Positions 44,591 through 55,284 of a stretch of 64,000 bases of DNA are shown in pieces. Where the stretch lies: the NCBI GenBank assembly GCA_008360975.2, contig CM039210.1, forward strand, positions 8,434,293-8,498,292. The letters run 5' to 3'. The translations under genes were made by a program, and so were the position numbers. Numbering within the stretch: the stretch's first letter is position 1; each line of letters opens with the position of its first letter. The stretch comes from Lichenostomus cassidix (Eukaryota; Chordata; Aves; Passeriformes; Meliphagidae). The notes beneath the pieces are model-generated. The model did no database searches. It was not told the origin of the DNA and saw only the letters and a list, made by a program, of their open reading frames with translations.

Positions 44591-44753
44591 TTTGACAGGT
44601 TTTTATTGATTGTAATCTGTATACTATGTATTTTATCCTGTGTCCAGCAGATGATCAATAATAGTCCTGATAAGGTAATGGCTTTGCAGGTGCAGACTGT
44701 TTTAGCATTAAGGTATATGAACCCTTCACGCAGAAAACAAAAAAGGGAGAGAT
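44591..44753 (+). pseudogene. Env TM tail and polypurine tract of K
   Basis: In frame with the last host segment, FLLIVICILCILSCVQQM is a membrane-anchor-like stretch followed by a polar tail (SRRKQKRER). AAAACAAAAAAGGGAGAGA at about 44735-44753 is the polypurine tract. Confidence 0.6.
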
Positions 44754-44941
44754 GTTGCGGAGCAGAGCAACAGGCCTTTAAAGCCAAAGCGACCTTCTGT
44801 CTCTGGTCTGGAAAAAGCCCTGGGACCAGTGAAAAACATCCTGGTGACAGGGGAAGTGGTCACAGGGGAAGTGGAAAGAGTGCACTGTGGGCCTGTGAAC
44901 TGCTGGACCTGTCAGAAGTGAGGAACACCATTTGTTACCTT
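44754..44941 (+). repeat. Partial 3' LTR of K
   Basis: Starts TGTTGCGGAGCAGAG right after the polypurine tract; cut at 44941 by the LTR of element I. The remainder should lie beyond I and J, outside the window. Confidence 0.6.
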
Positions 44942-45378
44942 TGATGCCTTAAAGCTGATACAAATAAGAGGCAGACATAGCAGTATAGGAAAAAAGGGTA
45001 TTACCTTGGTTTTAATAGGATCCCAGGTGCCCCCTCGTCAAAGGTGGAATCACACCGAGGAGCACACCCGTGTACAATGCGTATACAATTTTATGGACCT
45101 CACAAATTAGCATATCTACCTAAAATCCTCCAATAAGAAACTTAACAAATGAAGTGATTGTCCTCCTATTCTAATTATCCCCCCAAGTGAGACAACAGCC
45201 TAGTTAACAAAAACACGTTCCAGAGAGGAGGCTCCATCCAATGTTGGAGCTTTCGTTTTGAGATAGTTATAAATGTTTCATCTTCCCCCCAGAGAACCCC
45301 CAAACTAAGCTAAATATCAGACTACAAGAGTTATAAACATGTAGGGCTAAGGTACAAGGAGTGTTTGCAAAGGGTACA
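44942..45378 (-). repeat. 3' LTR of element I, first part
   Basis: Starts TGATGCCTT, inverted match of the other end (GGCATCA at 57233-57239). Interrupted after GGTACA (45373-45378) by G and H; the LTR continues at 57184. Total LTR length 493 bp (or 492 if edges differ by a base). Confidence 0.8.
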
Positions 45379-45888
45379 GGAGGAGGGGTGGAACCAGGCC
45401 TCTGCGTTTACCGAAAGTGTCTCCAGGCTATCGAGAGATCACTCCAGCCAGCACTGCCTGGTGCTGTACAGAAAAGCCCTTCTCACACCCGTGCCGGTGT
45501 AAGGCACATATTCTCACTCACCCACGGAGTTGGATAACTCGTGCGTTACCAAAGACAAAGAATTCAGAGCGCTCAGTCAGCCGGAGGTTCCAGAGTTTAT
45601 TCTGAAGGGTTCCAGGGTGAAAGAGGGCGAGACACCCCAGCCGTCTACATTTAAAGGGGCGGCTGGAGGGTCAGGGGAGAGGAGGCGGGGGGAACACCAC
45701 AACCACTGGGAGGAGGAAGGGTTGCAATCAGGGGTTAGGTTACAGCTGGGGGGATTTACATAATTTGGGGAGGAACCATCGTGTTCTCCAGGGGGGAGGA
45801 CTAAGAAGGCTTCCACCAGTGGGGTTCTGCTGTGTTGGAACCACTCAGCTCCTCAGCAGTTCCTGAGATGGTATCACCCACCCCAACA
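45379..45888 (-). repeat. 3' LTR of G
   Basis: 510 bp. Minus strand starts TGTTGGGGTGGGTG and ends CACCCCTCCTCC. Followed inward by the polypurine tract (minus strand AAAGAAGGGGGAGT). Confidence 0.95.
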
Positions 45889-47120
45889 ACTCCCCCTTCT
45901 TTATTTAAAGGAAAGGCCTCCCCTACTTGCTTAGTTAAACACTTCTTGAGGCAACCGAACAAGCTTAGAACAAGGAAAATTATTAGGATCACCCACAGTC
46001 CAGTTTTGACTAAGGATGCTAGTCATCCCTGAAGTCCCCACTGTCCAAAAAGATCGCCAATCCAGTCTGTTTCTTTTTCTGTCTTCAGTTCTTTGATTTG
46101 ATCCTTTATTTTCTGTATCGTCGCATGGATGCTCTGGCTGTGAGATGACAGGTTAAAGCAACACAGTCCCTCGAATTCCTCACAGCCATGTCCATGGGCC
46201 AATAAAAGAAAATCGATGGCTGCTCTGTTTTGCAGTGTTGCATGCCTGGTGGTTTCTTCATCTTCAAGAAGCTGAGAGAGGGCACTCGAGGTTAGGTTAG
46301 CATGCTTTCCGAGCCAGCACTCAAGGTGGCTAAGTTCACCTAAGGCTTTTGCTGCTGCTACTCCAGGCAGGAAAAACGATGCAGCAATCCTTTTAGACAA
46401 TGACCAATTGATAATTTCGCTATCACAATTAGAATCTAATTGTTGTATATTTATTTTTTGGCGGGCCAATCGAGTATGGTTTCTCCAATGCAGAATTTGG
46501 GTTTTGTTGGGTGCTAGTACAGAAAGCCTGCCAAGAGTGCACGGTCCCCCTTGGAGCTGGGATGGGATTCCAGACCACGCCTGATTCCCACAAATCAGGA
46601 ACATACCTTTGGGCAGCATTTTGGGGTGTACAGATGACTCTGTTGGGATGACCTTTTTATCCTGACACCAATTACTGACAGAGTAAACCTTTCCCTGGGG
46701 TGTTGCTTTTCTACTATGACTTAATTTCTGGTGTTCTGACCAGGATAATGCCATCCCTCTTTTCGGGCTGAAGACAAACTTGAGGCAAAGGGTAGCCTGG
46801 GAGGACCCCAATAGTAGTAATTCGTGGGGTTCCTCTGGTGCTGTTGCCAGCGTGCTTACCCATTTTTCCCAAGCTTCTTTCTGGGGGAGCACCTCGTTTG
46901 CAAAAGGCAGTTCATCTTTGTGGAGAGGGATCCCCACCAGGCATGATGAAAGTGGGTCACTGACGCTGCCCATAGACAGGCACATATGGTCTTGCTGGAG
47001 TGCTTTTGCCAATGTAACCCACATATTGGTCTTTGGCTGAGGGACAATCCATGCGACAACCTCTGGTGGTAACAGGATGCAGGAGGTCAGGAGAATGCAG
47101 AGGTAGGCAATTACAGGCAT
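45801..47120 (-). pseudogene. env: env of G, stop before the membrane anchor
   Basis: Signal peptide MPVIAYLCILLTSC; short SU of about 230 residues with several N-glycosylation sites; SU/TM boundary at NWSLSKRIAASFF; fusion-peptide-like GVAAAKALGEL; LQNRAAIDFLLLAHGHGC with CX6CC (CEEFEGLCC); then DWIGDLFGQWGLQG and a TGA at 46023-46025. The same frame continues with the anchor VILIIFLVLSLFGC and tail, ending at 45801 inside the LTR. E has TGG at the stop position. As it stands G would make a 365-residue Env lacking its membrane anchor. Confidence 0.9.
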
Positions 47121-47338
47121 GGTGGTAAGAGAGGTATAGGTAGTCCTTTTTTCTGTGGGATTTCAAGCAAAAATCATTAAAAGATGGTTTTCTGTTACTT
47201 CTTTCTTTTTTCCCCCTCATCCCCCCTTTTTTTTATAAGACACAGGTAATAAGGTTGTGGGTTAGGGAAACACATGAGGGTAACAGATAAGGGATTTGTG
47301 GGTTTGGGGAACTGCTTGAAGGCGGCACAAATAGCTGT

Positions 47339-50043
47339 TCACGTGGCTGGAATCTTGCGCCGACGTCTTCTCCAAGCGGCACTGGTTTCTTTGTCTGGAG
47401 TTTCTTTGTCAGTGTCTGGTGTGTCATCTTTCGCCTGCTCAGGAGCTGTCACTGACGGTCGGAGGTAGGGCTTTACATATTTTCCTGGTATCCACTTGGG
47501 TCCTGAAGGTGTGGAAACACAAGCATATCCCCTCCCCCATACAATTAGTGAAAAAGGGCCTGATATTTGATGGCTTTCTGGATCTTTGATTAACACTGGT
47601 GGTTGTTCTTTTAATTTGGCTTGGGTCGAATTGGTAAAATGCCGGAACACAGGGGGGTCAGGCTCTTCAAACGAACTGTTTAAGAAATTTATTGTAAAAA
47701 GGGCTTTGCAGAGTCTCATAATGGGAGAATTGAGTTCTGACCCTCCCCGCTGTTGGTCTAGGACCCTCTTAATTGTCTGGTGGGTCCTCTCAACTATGGA
47801 TTGTCCTGTGGGGGAGTGGGGGATACCTGTAATGTGTTTGATGCCCCATGAGCTAAAAAACTCTTGAAGTTTGTTAGAGATGTATGCTGGACCGTTGTCA
47901 GTTTTTATCTCAGCAGGAACGCCCAGGGTAGCAAAAGCAAGGAGAAAGTGCTGTATAACATCTCTTGCCTTTTCTCCTGCATGGGCAGATGCAAAAACAG
48001 CTCCAGAAAACGTGTCTACAGAAACGTGCACATATTTCAATCTGCCAAACTGGGGGACATGGGTTACATCTGTTTGCCAGACTTCACAGCTGCCTAGACC
48101 TCGGGGGTTAACTCCAGACCCTAATGATGGCACTTGGTAGCTCTGACAGCTAGGACAGGTTGCTACAATTGCCCTTGCCTGGTTTCGGGGTAATTTAAAC
48201 ATTCTCATGAGTGCTGGTACATTCTGATGGTAAAATTGATGGCTCAGCTTTGCCTGAGCAAAGGTGTCTGGAATGTTAGGAGCTTTCACCGGCATAGCTA
48301 GAGCGTCTGCCCTCCGATTCCCTTCAGCAACTGGTCCAGGGAGATCGGTGTGTGACCTTACATGCATCACATGGAACGGCTGCTTTCTGTGGGACAGCAG
48401 AAAAACAAGTTTTGAGAGCAGTTTATACAATTTAGGATTTGACACTTCTTTTAGCCAGGCATGTTCTGCTCTGGCGACTACTCCAGCTACATAAGCTGAA
48501 TCTGTTACCAGATTAATAGGTTCTTCGAACATCTCAAAAGCTCTAACAGCAGCCGCAAGTTCCGCAATTTGCGGTGAGCCTTCGATTATTTGGATATCGT
48601 GCTCCCACACTTGCGTTTCGGGATGTTTCCAAGTCACGACTGACTTATGGGATTTCCCGGAGCCATCCGTAAAAACAGTTAGAGCCTTGAGAGGGGTTCG
48701 ACTTTGGAGTTCTTTTGGGGCCAAATGAAAAGCCGAATTGAATAATTTGTGTTTTGGATGATGATTTGAAATCTTGCCTGGATAACTATCCAGAGCAACT
48801 TGAAGGTGTTCATTTGTTTGGAGTATGTTTGCTAAGGATTCACTTTCCAATGACGGATAGATGCAGGTGAAATCACACCCTGCAAGGGTACGGAGGCGTG
48901 CTCTGGCTCTCATAATTAGTTGAGCCACTAGTTCCTTTCTTGTTGTTATGGTTTTGAGCGGCTGATGTGGTAAGAAAATCCACTCTATTATAAGAAGTGG
49001 GTCTTTTTGTGCAGTGTCCCATTGAAAAATCAGTCCATACAGCCTAGGTGACTCACCCAGAACGATGAAATTAAAAGGCAACTCAGGACTTGTCCGATGG
49101 GCTTGGCGAGAAGACAGGGCAAGCTGTACCTTAGCGATGGATTCCCGGGCCTCCTCTGTGATGACTCGGGGCGAGTCCAGGTGGTCACAGCCTTTCAGGA
49201 GGTTAAACAGCGGAGCAAGGTCTTGCGTAGTAATTCCCAGCAGAGGACGAATCCAGTTTATAGAACCACACAGTTGGTGCAAGTCCCGGAGTGTCTTTGG
49301 GTTGTCTTTGATGGTGAGCTGCTGGGGTACGATAATCCGTTCGCTGATGCGGAGTCCCAGGTAGGTCCACGGGCAGGTACGCTGAATCTTTTCCTGCTGG
49401 ATCTCAAACCCTGCTTTCTCAATGGCTTGAATAGTTTTTTCTAGAGTTAAGTTCAGGTATTTATCATTTGGTGCACAAATCAACACATCATCCATGTAGT
49501 GGAGAATGATAGAACGTGCAAACTCTTTGCGGATGGGGGACAGGACGCGAGCCACGTACCATTGGCAAATAGTTGGAGAATTTTTCATACCCTGGGGTAA
49601 CACACACCAGTGGTGTCTGCGCTCGGGGGCTTCCTGGTTTAGGGATGGCACGGAGAAAGCAAACCGAGGAGCATCACTTGGGTGTAGGGGGATTGTGAAG
49701 AAACAGTCCTTAATGTCAATGACAGCAAGCTTCCAATTCCTAGGAAGCATTGAGGGCGAGGGCAGGCCAGGCTGTAGGGGTCCCATATCTTCAATGACTT
49801 CATTGATTTTCCTGAGGTCTTGGAGGAGCCTCCATTTGTCTTTTCCAGGTTTCCGTATGACAAAGACAGGGGAGTTCTAAGGGCTATTAGATGGTACAAT
49901 ATGACCTTTGGCGAGCTGTTCTTCTACTAGGGATTCTAAAGCGCTGAGCTTCTCTGTGCTTAGGGGCCACTGGGTCACCCACACGGGGTCGCTTGTCTTC
50001 CAGGTTAGAGGCGGGGTGGAGTGCACCCCAGTGGCCCCAACTA
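47339..50043 (-). pseudogene. pol: pol of G (RT, RNase H, integrase)
   Basis: Frame begins in the pro overlap, passes [19 protein letters not shown] and meets a TAG at 49877-49879 (Trp in K and J). From 49876 on, 845 codons are open: [31 protein letters not shown] intact; RNase H with FTDGSGKS, ELAAAVRAF, TDSAYVAG and GNRRADALA; integrase with the HQ-type zinc region and CPSC, WQTDVTHVP, KTDNGPAYIS and QSIVERTHQ; C-terminal IVWGRGYACV. All catalytic residues are present, so the TAG is the only visible lesion. Confidence 0.9.
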
Positions 50044-50835
50044 AAAATCCTGAGATGGAGGTGGGATTACCAGCTGAGTCCCCCACTGGGTGAGGAGATC
50101 TCTGCCCCAGAGGGTAAAACCAGAGTCAATCACGTACGGGCGGATGGTGGCTGTGTGACCCTCAGGGCTTTCTATGATGATATTATTTGTACTCCTCTGG
50201 GAAGTTGCTGACCCTCCTATGCCTGTGATTCTGCCGCCTGCTGGTTTGGTCTTCCAGTCCTGGGGCCATTCTGCTCGAGAAATGATGGTTACATCGGCCC
50301 CTGTGTCTACCATCCCCGTCAGGTAAGCAGTGGATTTATCATTGTGTAGTTTACAATGCATCATGGGCTTGTCTGCGCCTACAACTTCTGCCCACCATAT
50401 GGAAGGTGTTCTGTGGCACCTGGGGTGGTTTTCAGGTAGTATGATAGCTTGTGCTACCACCTGACCCTTTGATAGAAACCAGGGAGTGTTGTTACAGGAG
50501 ACAGAAATTTGTACTTGTCCATTGGGGTCTATTTTGTGCACCTCAGGTAAAATAAAAAGTTCGGGTGGACCATGCTTAGTGTCCCCGACTACTAGAATGT
50601 CCACAGTCCTGTCAAAAGGTTTTTCAAAGCCCACATATATGTGTTGTTGATTTCCATTGCGGAAGTGGTGTGTATCAGTACTTACAAGACAGAGTCTCTT
50701 GTCCGTTCCGCTGTGTGGTGTGCTGTTATCATCCATGGCAGGGGTGGCAGGGCAGGGAGAGACGGCTGTAGAATTTGTGTCCCGGCGCGGAGCCGTGCCG
50801 CGCTTCAACGTTCGTTTCCCTGGTCCTTCTGATGG
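50041..50835 (-). CDS. pro: pro of G with dUTPase-like N-terminal segment
   Basis: Entered by -1 frameshift from gag. The N-terminal 130 residues include [18 protein letters not shown] and [12 protein letters not shown], which look like the later motifs of retroviral dUTPases, while the substrate-binding motifs are not recognisable, so it is probably a degenerate dUTPase. Protease follows with [11 protein letters not shown] and the flap/C-terminal GRDLLTQWG. Stop at 50041-50043. Intact in this copy; protease activity expected, dUTPase doubtful. Confidence 0.8.
   Translation of the reverse strand, partial: PSEGPGKRTLKRGTAPRRDTNSTAVSPCPATPAMDDNSTPHSGTDKRLCLVSTDTHHFRNGNQQHIYVGFEKPFDRTVDILVVGDTKHGPPELFILPEVHKIDPNGQVQISVSCNNTPWFLSKGQVVAQAIILPENHPRCHRTPSIWWAEVVGADKPMMHCKLHNDKSTAYLTGMVDTGADVTIISRAEWPQDWKTKPAGGRITGIGGSATSQRSTNNIIIESPEGHTATIRPYVIDSGFTLWGRDLLTQWGTQLVIPPPSQDF
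50044..50050 (-). other. Candidate pro-pol frameshift site of G
   Basis: Minus strand GGATTTT immediately before the pro stop, read G GAT TTT; the mouse mammary tumour virus site at this junction is G GAU UUA. A -1 slip enters the pol frame (GFLVGATG). Confidence 0.6.
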
Positions 50836-52679
50836 TGATGCTGGCAGGGACAGCCTGGGGGCACGGCTTCAGTATTATTGTTAGTATTTCTCTTAACACG
50901 CTTTGGTTTAGGGCAGTCTTTGGCAATGTGTTCAAAACTCCCACAATTATAACATCTCCGTGGGGGTTTCTGAGATGCTGCTAGTGCTTCTGCTACCCCT
51001 TTTGAAACTGCTTGGGCTATGGCTGCCTCAGGAGATGCTAATTTGGTGCAAGCCTCAATCATCTGATCGAGGGTAGGAGGTGGGTCTAGTGGGAGTGCCT
51101 GGAGGACTTTTTTACAACTCTCATTAGCATTCGCCATAGCTAATGCACGCAGCAGCTCCTTTTGGGCTTCTGGATTCCCAACTTGCTTTTCAACTGACTC
51201 TTTTAGTCTATCGAAGAATTTTATAAAGGACTCATCGATAGTTTGTTTTATGGTGGAGAAATTCAGAGAGGGAGTGGAATCCGAGGGGGTTGAGAGCAAA
51301 GCTCTGTCAGCCTCTCTTTTGATATCTTCTAAAATCAGTTCAGGCAATTGTCTCGCCTGATCCTGGGGTTTAACCAGGTTTCCTTCCCCGCAAAGATCAT
51401 CCAGTGTTATGTGAGCCCTGTTGGGATCTCTGTGATATACCTGGAGGAGGTCTTTTAATTGTTTTCTCCAAGTTCTGTCCCACAGCATGTATTCTCCAGG
51501 TGACAGAAGGCATGCCATAAGATTTTTTATATCATGTGGGACCAGTACATTCGCAGCAAAGGTAGCTTGGAGTAGGTTCTTAAAGTAAGGGGAGTTACGC
51601 CCAAAATCCTTCCCTGCCTTGCACATCTCTTTTATCTGTGCATATGGGAGGGCATCCCAGCGGGGGTTCCCTCCAGCTCTATTATAATGGACTGGCGCAG
51701 CAGTGACAGAGATTTTGTTGGCTATTTCCCAGTGCCCCTCGTGTGCTGCTTGTCTGCGTATTTCAAGCCAGGGATCCTCTTCAGAATCGCTGCTTTCCTC
51801 ATCCGAAGAAGAGCAGGCAGCCCGAGGCCGGTGCCGGCGGGGCTGGCTCTTCCTCGGTCGCTGGCTGGCTCCGTTGCCGTGGGAACCGGGGAGGAGCGGG
51901 GCTGCAGGAGCAGTGCTGCAGGGGAGGGGGGGGTGAACGAGGGAGGGACCCGCTCCCGGGTGGGAGCTCCCCGCGGGGGGCAGGGCCGACGCAGGGACGA
52001 CACCCGACACCGTGGGGGGGGGTGAACCCGGCGCAGGGATACCCGATGATGCAAGGGGCGGGGCCGATGCCAGCCCGGGAATTTTAAGCCGATAAGGATC
52101 AGGCATGCTAGCTTGTATCTCCACGTGGTCCGCGCCATATGGACCCGCGGGGGGGGGTAACGCGTGGTTTGTGCCGTCTCGTGAGAAACATGGAGTCAAG
52201 GTAGGGAGGTTTTGGGGAGCTGGGAAGAGGGTGAGGGACAGGCTCGAGCCGGGCTGGCCAGACCCGGCTGGAGCAGGGGATAGGGGAGAGAGCGCTCCTC
52301 CCCCCTGGGGTTCCGAGGGTTTGGGGACAGCGGGGGAGGGGACAGACACGGGGGAGGCAGCACGAGAGAGATCTGAATTTTTAGGCAGAACTGTTTCAGT
52401 CTTGGCGTTCTTAACAGACTTATAAATCACTACAAACAAAGGGAGAAAATTAGCAACCTTTCGATCCCCAGCCTGTGTGAGAACAGTCAGCTCGTGTCCG
52501 ATTTTATTCCAGAAGCAAAGAGACTTAACAGTAGCTACAGAAACATTTGGAAAGATGTTAAAAATCCAGCGAACAAAACATTTTAAATTCCCCTTAGAGA
52601 ACTGGGAATTATCTGACTTAAGAGTAGTTTTAAGGGAGGTATAAAGCTCTGATTGAGGACGGGTTAACTTCCCACCCAT
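50805..52679 (-). CDS. gag: gag of G
   Basis: Start chosen at ATG 52677-52679 because it gives Met-Gly-Gly-Lys, a myristoylation context; an upstream in-frame ATG at 52748 would add a hydrophobic leader. 624 residues: matrix 1-100, Pro-rich linker 120-290, acidic SSDEESSDSEED, capsid with a major homology region (IKQTIDESFIKFFDRL), and one CCHC knuckle CYNCGSFEHIAKDC followed by basic residues. Intact. Ends in a GGGAAAC slip site overlapping pro. Confidence 0.9.
   Translation of the reverse strand: MGGKLTRPQSELYTSLKTTLKSDNSQFSKGNLKCFVRWIFNIFPNVSVATVKSLCFWNKIGHELTVLTQAGDRKVANFLPLFVVIYKSVKNAKTETVLPKNSDLSRAASPVSVPSPAVPKPSEPQGGGALSPLSPAPAGSGQPGSSLSLTLFPAPQNLPTLTPCFSRDGTNHALPPPAGPYGADHVEIQASMPDPYRLKIPGLASAPPLASSGIPAPGSPPPTVSGVVPASALPPAGSSHPGAGPSLVHPPLPCSTAPAAPLLPGSHGNGASQRPRKSQPRRHRPRAACSSSDEESSDSEEDPWLEIRRQAAHEGHWEIANKISVTAAPVHYNRAGGNPRWDALPYAQIKEMCKAGKDFGRNSPYFKNLLQATFAANVLVPHDIKNLMACLLSPGEYMLWDRTWRKQLKDLLQVYHRDPNRAHITLDDLCGEGNLVKPQDQARQLPELILEDIKREADRALLSTPSDSTPSLNFSTIKQTIDESFIKFFDRLKESVEKQVGNPEAQKELLRALAMANANESCKKVLQALPLDPPPTLDQMIEACTKLASPEAAIAQAVSKGVAEALAASQKPPRRCYNCGSFEHIAKDCPKPKRVKRNTNNNTEAVPPGCPCQHHHQKDQGNER
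50814..50820 (-). other. Candidate gag-pro frameshift site of G
   Basis: Minus strand GGGAAAC in register G GGA AAC, nine bases before the gag stop; a slippery heptamer known from type D betaretroviruses. A -1 shift continues as [13 protein letters not shown] into pro. Confidence 0.8.
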
Positions 52680-52976
52680 ATTCCCCAAATAAATTCTTCC
52701 CAACACCGAAAGAAAAAAATTAAGGAGAAAAACAAAAGAAGGATTCACCCCAGCAAAGCCTCACTTACCACCTCGAGGCTTCCGAGAGTGTAAAAAAAAT
52801 TTCGGCGTGGTTCTCTGGTTTGGCCGATTTCTCCTGTCCCAGACAAACGGAGATTTCTCGGCTGCCTCTTTAAACAGATCTAATAAAACTTAGACCTGTT
52901 TTCGAGGGAAGTAGCTGCTCCGATCGTGACATCTATGGCATAAAGCCTTCCGAGACACTTTCAGGGATTTTTCAGG

Positions 52977-52994
52977 TCCCTGTATCGAGCGCCA
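52977..52994 (-). other. Primer-binding site of G
   Basis: Minus strand TGGCGCTCGATACAGGGA. It lies 14 bases from the LTR edge defined by the TSD, longer than the usual 0-6. tRNA not identified. Confidence 0.55.
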
Positions 52995-53008
52995 CTCAAC
53001 GCGGAGGG

Positions 53009-53519
53009 GGAGGAGGGGTGGAACCAGGCCTCTGCGTTTACCGAAAGTGTCTCTATGGCTATCGAGAGATCACTCCAGCCAGCACTGCCTGGTGCTGTAC
53101 AGAAAAGCCCTTCTCACACCCGTGCCGGTGTAAGGCACATATTCTCACTCACCCAAGGAGTTGGATAACTCGTGCGTTACCAAAGACAAAGAATTCAGAG
53201 CGCTCAGTCAGCCGGAGGTTCCAGAGTTTATTCTGAAGGGTTCCAGGGTGAAAGAGGGCGAGACACCCCAGCCGTCTACATTTAAAGGGGCGGCTGGAGG
53301 GTCAGGGGAGAGGAGGCGGGGGGAACACCACAACCAATGGGAGGAGGAAGGGTTGCAATCAGGGGTTAGGTTACAGCTGGGGGGATTTACATAATTTGGG
53401 GAGGAACCATCGTGTTCTCCAGGGGGGAGGACTAAGAAGGCTTCCACCAGTGGGGTTCTGCTGTGTTGGAACCACTCAGCTCCTCAGCAGTTCCTGAGAT
53501 GGTATCACCCACCCCAACA
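53009..53519 (-). repeat. 5' LTR of G
   Basis: 511 bp; differs from the 3' LTR at about five positions (near 53053-53056, 53156 and 53337). TSD GGTACA follows at 53520. Confidence 0.95.
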
Positions 53520-53525
53520 GGTACA

Positions 53526-53880
53526 TAACATCGCGACGAGAGGGAACTCACGGCAGTCTCAATATGAGATATAGAGTAAGCTCCATTTTATTTCACCAAA
53601 CGAGAAACTTATATACTGTTACAGAAGTTACTATTTATAGCTACACACACACCTGCAGTCTGTTCTCACACATTCAGGGATCCTCCTGGTAACTCCCTTT
53701 TTCTTTCTCATAACACTTCTGACTCCCTATTCTTTCCCATGACATTCTTCTCACAGAACATTCTCAGGTAAACAAGCCACTGTAGCTTGTTAGGATTTTA
53801 CTGAGGCCTGCGTATGCTGAGGCTTTGTTCAGGCCTGTTTAGTTAGCATAAGTTTTGCTGGAAAACTGCGTTTTCCAACA
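53526..53880 (-). repeat. 3' LTR of H
   Basis: 355 bp, TAACATCGCGACG...TTTTCCAACA. Followed inward by the polypurine tract (minus strand AAACGGGGGAAC). Confidence 0.95.
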
Positions 53881-54990
53881 GTTCCCCCGTTTCGCTTGTG
53901 AGAACAGACGTTGTCTGTTATCAGATTAATTTGCTTTGCTATAAGTAATTCTTATTATTAAAATTGTTATAAATTTACTTAAGGAAATTTCACTAGTTAT
54001 TTAGATATGTTGCCATGGTCTAGGAACTGTCGTTGCTGAAAACATTCACTTCACAGGTAAAGCTTGGAGAACCTTTTCCGGACAAGGACTCCAAGTTTAC
54101 TTGGAAGAAGGTTTAGCTTTTATAAACTCAATTTGGTAAATCAAAATTATTTGATCACATTTTGATGCAAAACACTTGGGACTCATGGCATGTTTCCCAG
54201 CCAGTTAGAACTAAAGCTTGGCCAGAGCTTAGGTGCTAAGTGGAAGGGTTTTCTTGTTCATCAAGCTTTGATTAATATCAATAAGGAGAGTGTCTTAACA
54301 TGTTACCATTTTTGTAGATAGCTATATAAGGTGAGATGAAATATTTGAAAACAGTAGATATTACTATTTGACTTTAACTAAGGAAGATAAAGTGCAAAGC
54401 TTTTTGTGAGCAATGATATAAACTAACAAATTTAAAGCTTAAAATTAATATCACTGAAAATGAATAAGGCTTAATCTTAATAAATCTGCTTTTAAACTAA
54501 CAAATAGGACTTAACTATAATGGAATTTAAAATTGATATCACTTTAACAACTTAACTCTAACAAAATTTAAATCTTAACAGAATTTAAAATTAACATCAC
54601 TTAATATTACTTAACAGAATTTTAACTTTAACAGAATTTACAACTTAATAGAATTTAAATTCACTATTACTTAACTTTAACAGAATCTATGCTTAACCAA
54701 AAGTACTTAACAGGTAGTTTAAACTATTCAGTATAACTTCACTCACAGGTTTTCATTCACACATCAAAACTCTCAAAAAATCAAAATCACACTCTCATCA
54801 GTCACAGGCTTCATCTACACATTAAAGCACTCAACACACTCTCAGTAGGCCTACAATATTCACACATACACACAAATGCTTTAGCAAAATTCAGCTTTCG
54901 TTTAAGGCTTTTAGTATTCAAGGTGTTATTTTTTATCAGGATAATATCTTGTTACAATGCTTCTTTATTAGTAAATCGCTGGAAATAGGT
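53881..54990 (-). other. Noncoding AT-rich interior of H
   Basis: Matches F 40904-42015 almost base for base, including the TTAACAGAATTTAAA array (54420-54730). No frame of interest. Confidence 0.75.
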
Positions 54991-54996
54991 TTTGGT

Positions 54997-55207
54997 CTCG
55001 GTGTCAGTGCAGCCAGGCTGAAGGAAGAGCCGATCTGCTCCATTTGCTTGGACATTTTCAGGGAGTTTCAGTTGCTGAAGCTGCAGCAGGTGGTGAAGGT
55101 TTGCCCGGACAAGTGCTTACAGAAGAAGCCAAGCTCAGAGACATTTTCCTGAAACTCTGGAAAAGCTGAAAAGTCACAAGGTTATACTGGATCAGCTATA
55201 GCAAGGC
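54997..55207 (+). pseudogene. RING/TRIM-like fragment inserted in H
   Basis: Absent from F. On the plus strand it reads ARLKEEPICSICLDIFREF, the start of a RING finger as found at TRIM N-termini (CxxC then LDIF), then LQQVVKVCPDKC, a stop, and in another frame LEKLKSHKVILDQL. Only the first Cys pair of a RING remains. Direction is opposite to the gag of H. Source gene not identified. Confidence 0.45.
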
Positions 55208-55284
55208 TGTGCTGCTGGTTAACATGGGGCAATGGGTGTTTCACCCTGCAAAGCGAATAATTAGAGGTTTTGGAGAGAACAGCT

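Larger units (their letters stand above)
38843..44941 (+). mobile_element. Element K: rearranged betaretrovirus-like ERV carrying a host gene fragment
   Basis: Pieces in order: RT N-terminal half, a long noncoding stretch related to the 3' interior of F/H, integrase C-terminus, a leader-like stretch, an SLC37A3-like fragment, an env TM tail, polypurine tract and part of an LTR (44754-44941) cut by element I. F is inserted at 40544-43761. No 5' LTR is visible. All coding parts are damaged. Confidence 0.65.
45379..53519 (-). mobile_element. Provirus G: young betaretrovirus-like ERV with alpharetrovirus-like env
   Basis: LTRs of 510 and 511 bp (about five differences), TSD GGTACA at 45373-45378 and 53520-53525, gag, pro, pol and env all long and open apart from one stop in pol and one in env. 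Gag-pro and pro-pol are each in -1 frame relation with candidate slippery sites, and pro has a dUTPase-like segment, as in betaretroviruses. Env TM is of the CX6CC type resembling alpharetroviruses. Element E is an older relative. Confidence 0.95.

Noticed and set aside
51687..52138. Several open frames overlapping gag of G on other strands and frames
   Set aside because: Shadows of the Pro-rich, GC-rich linker of gag.
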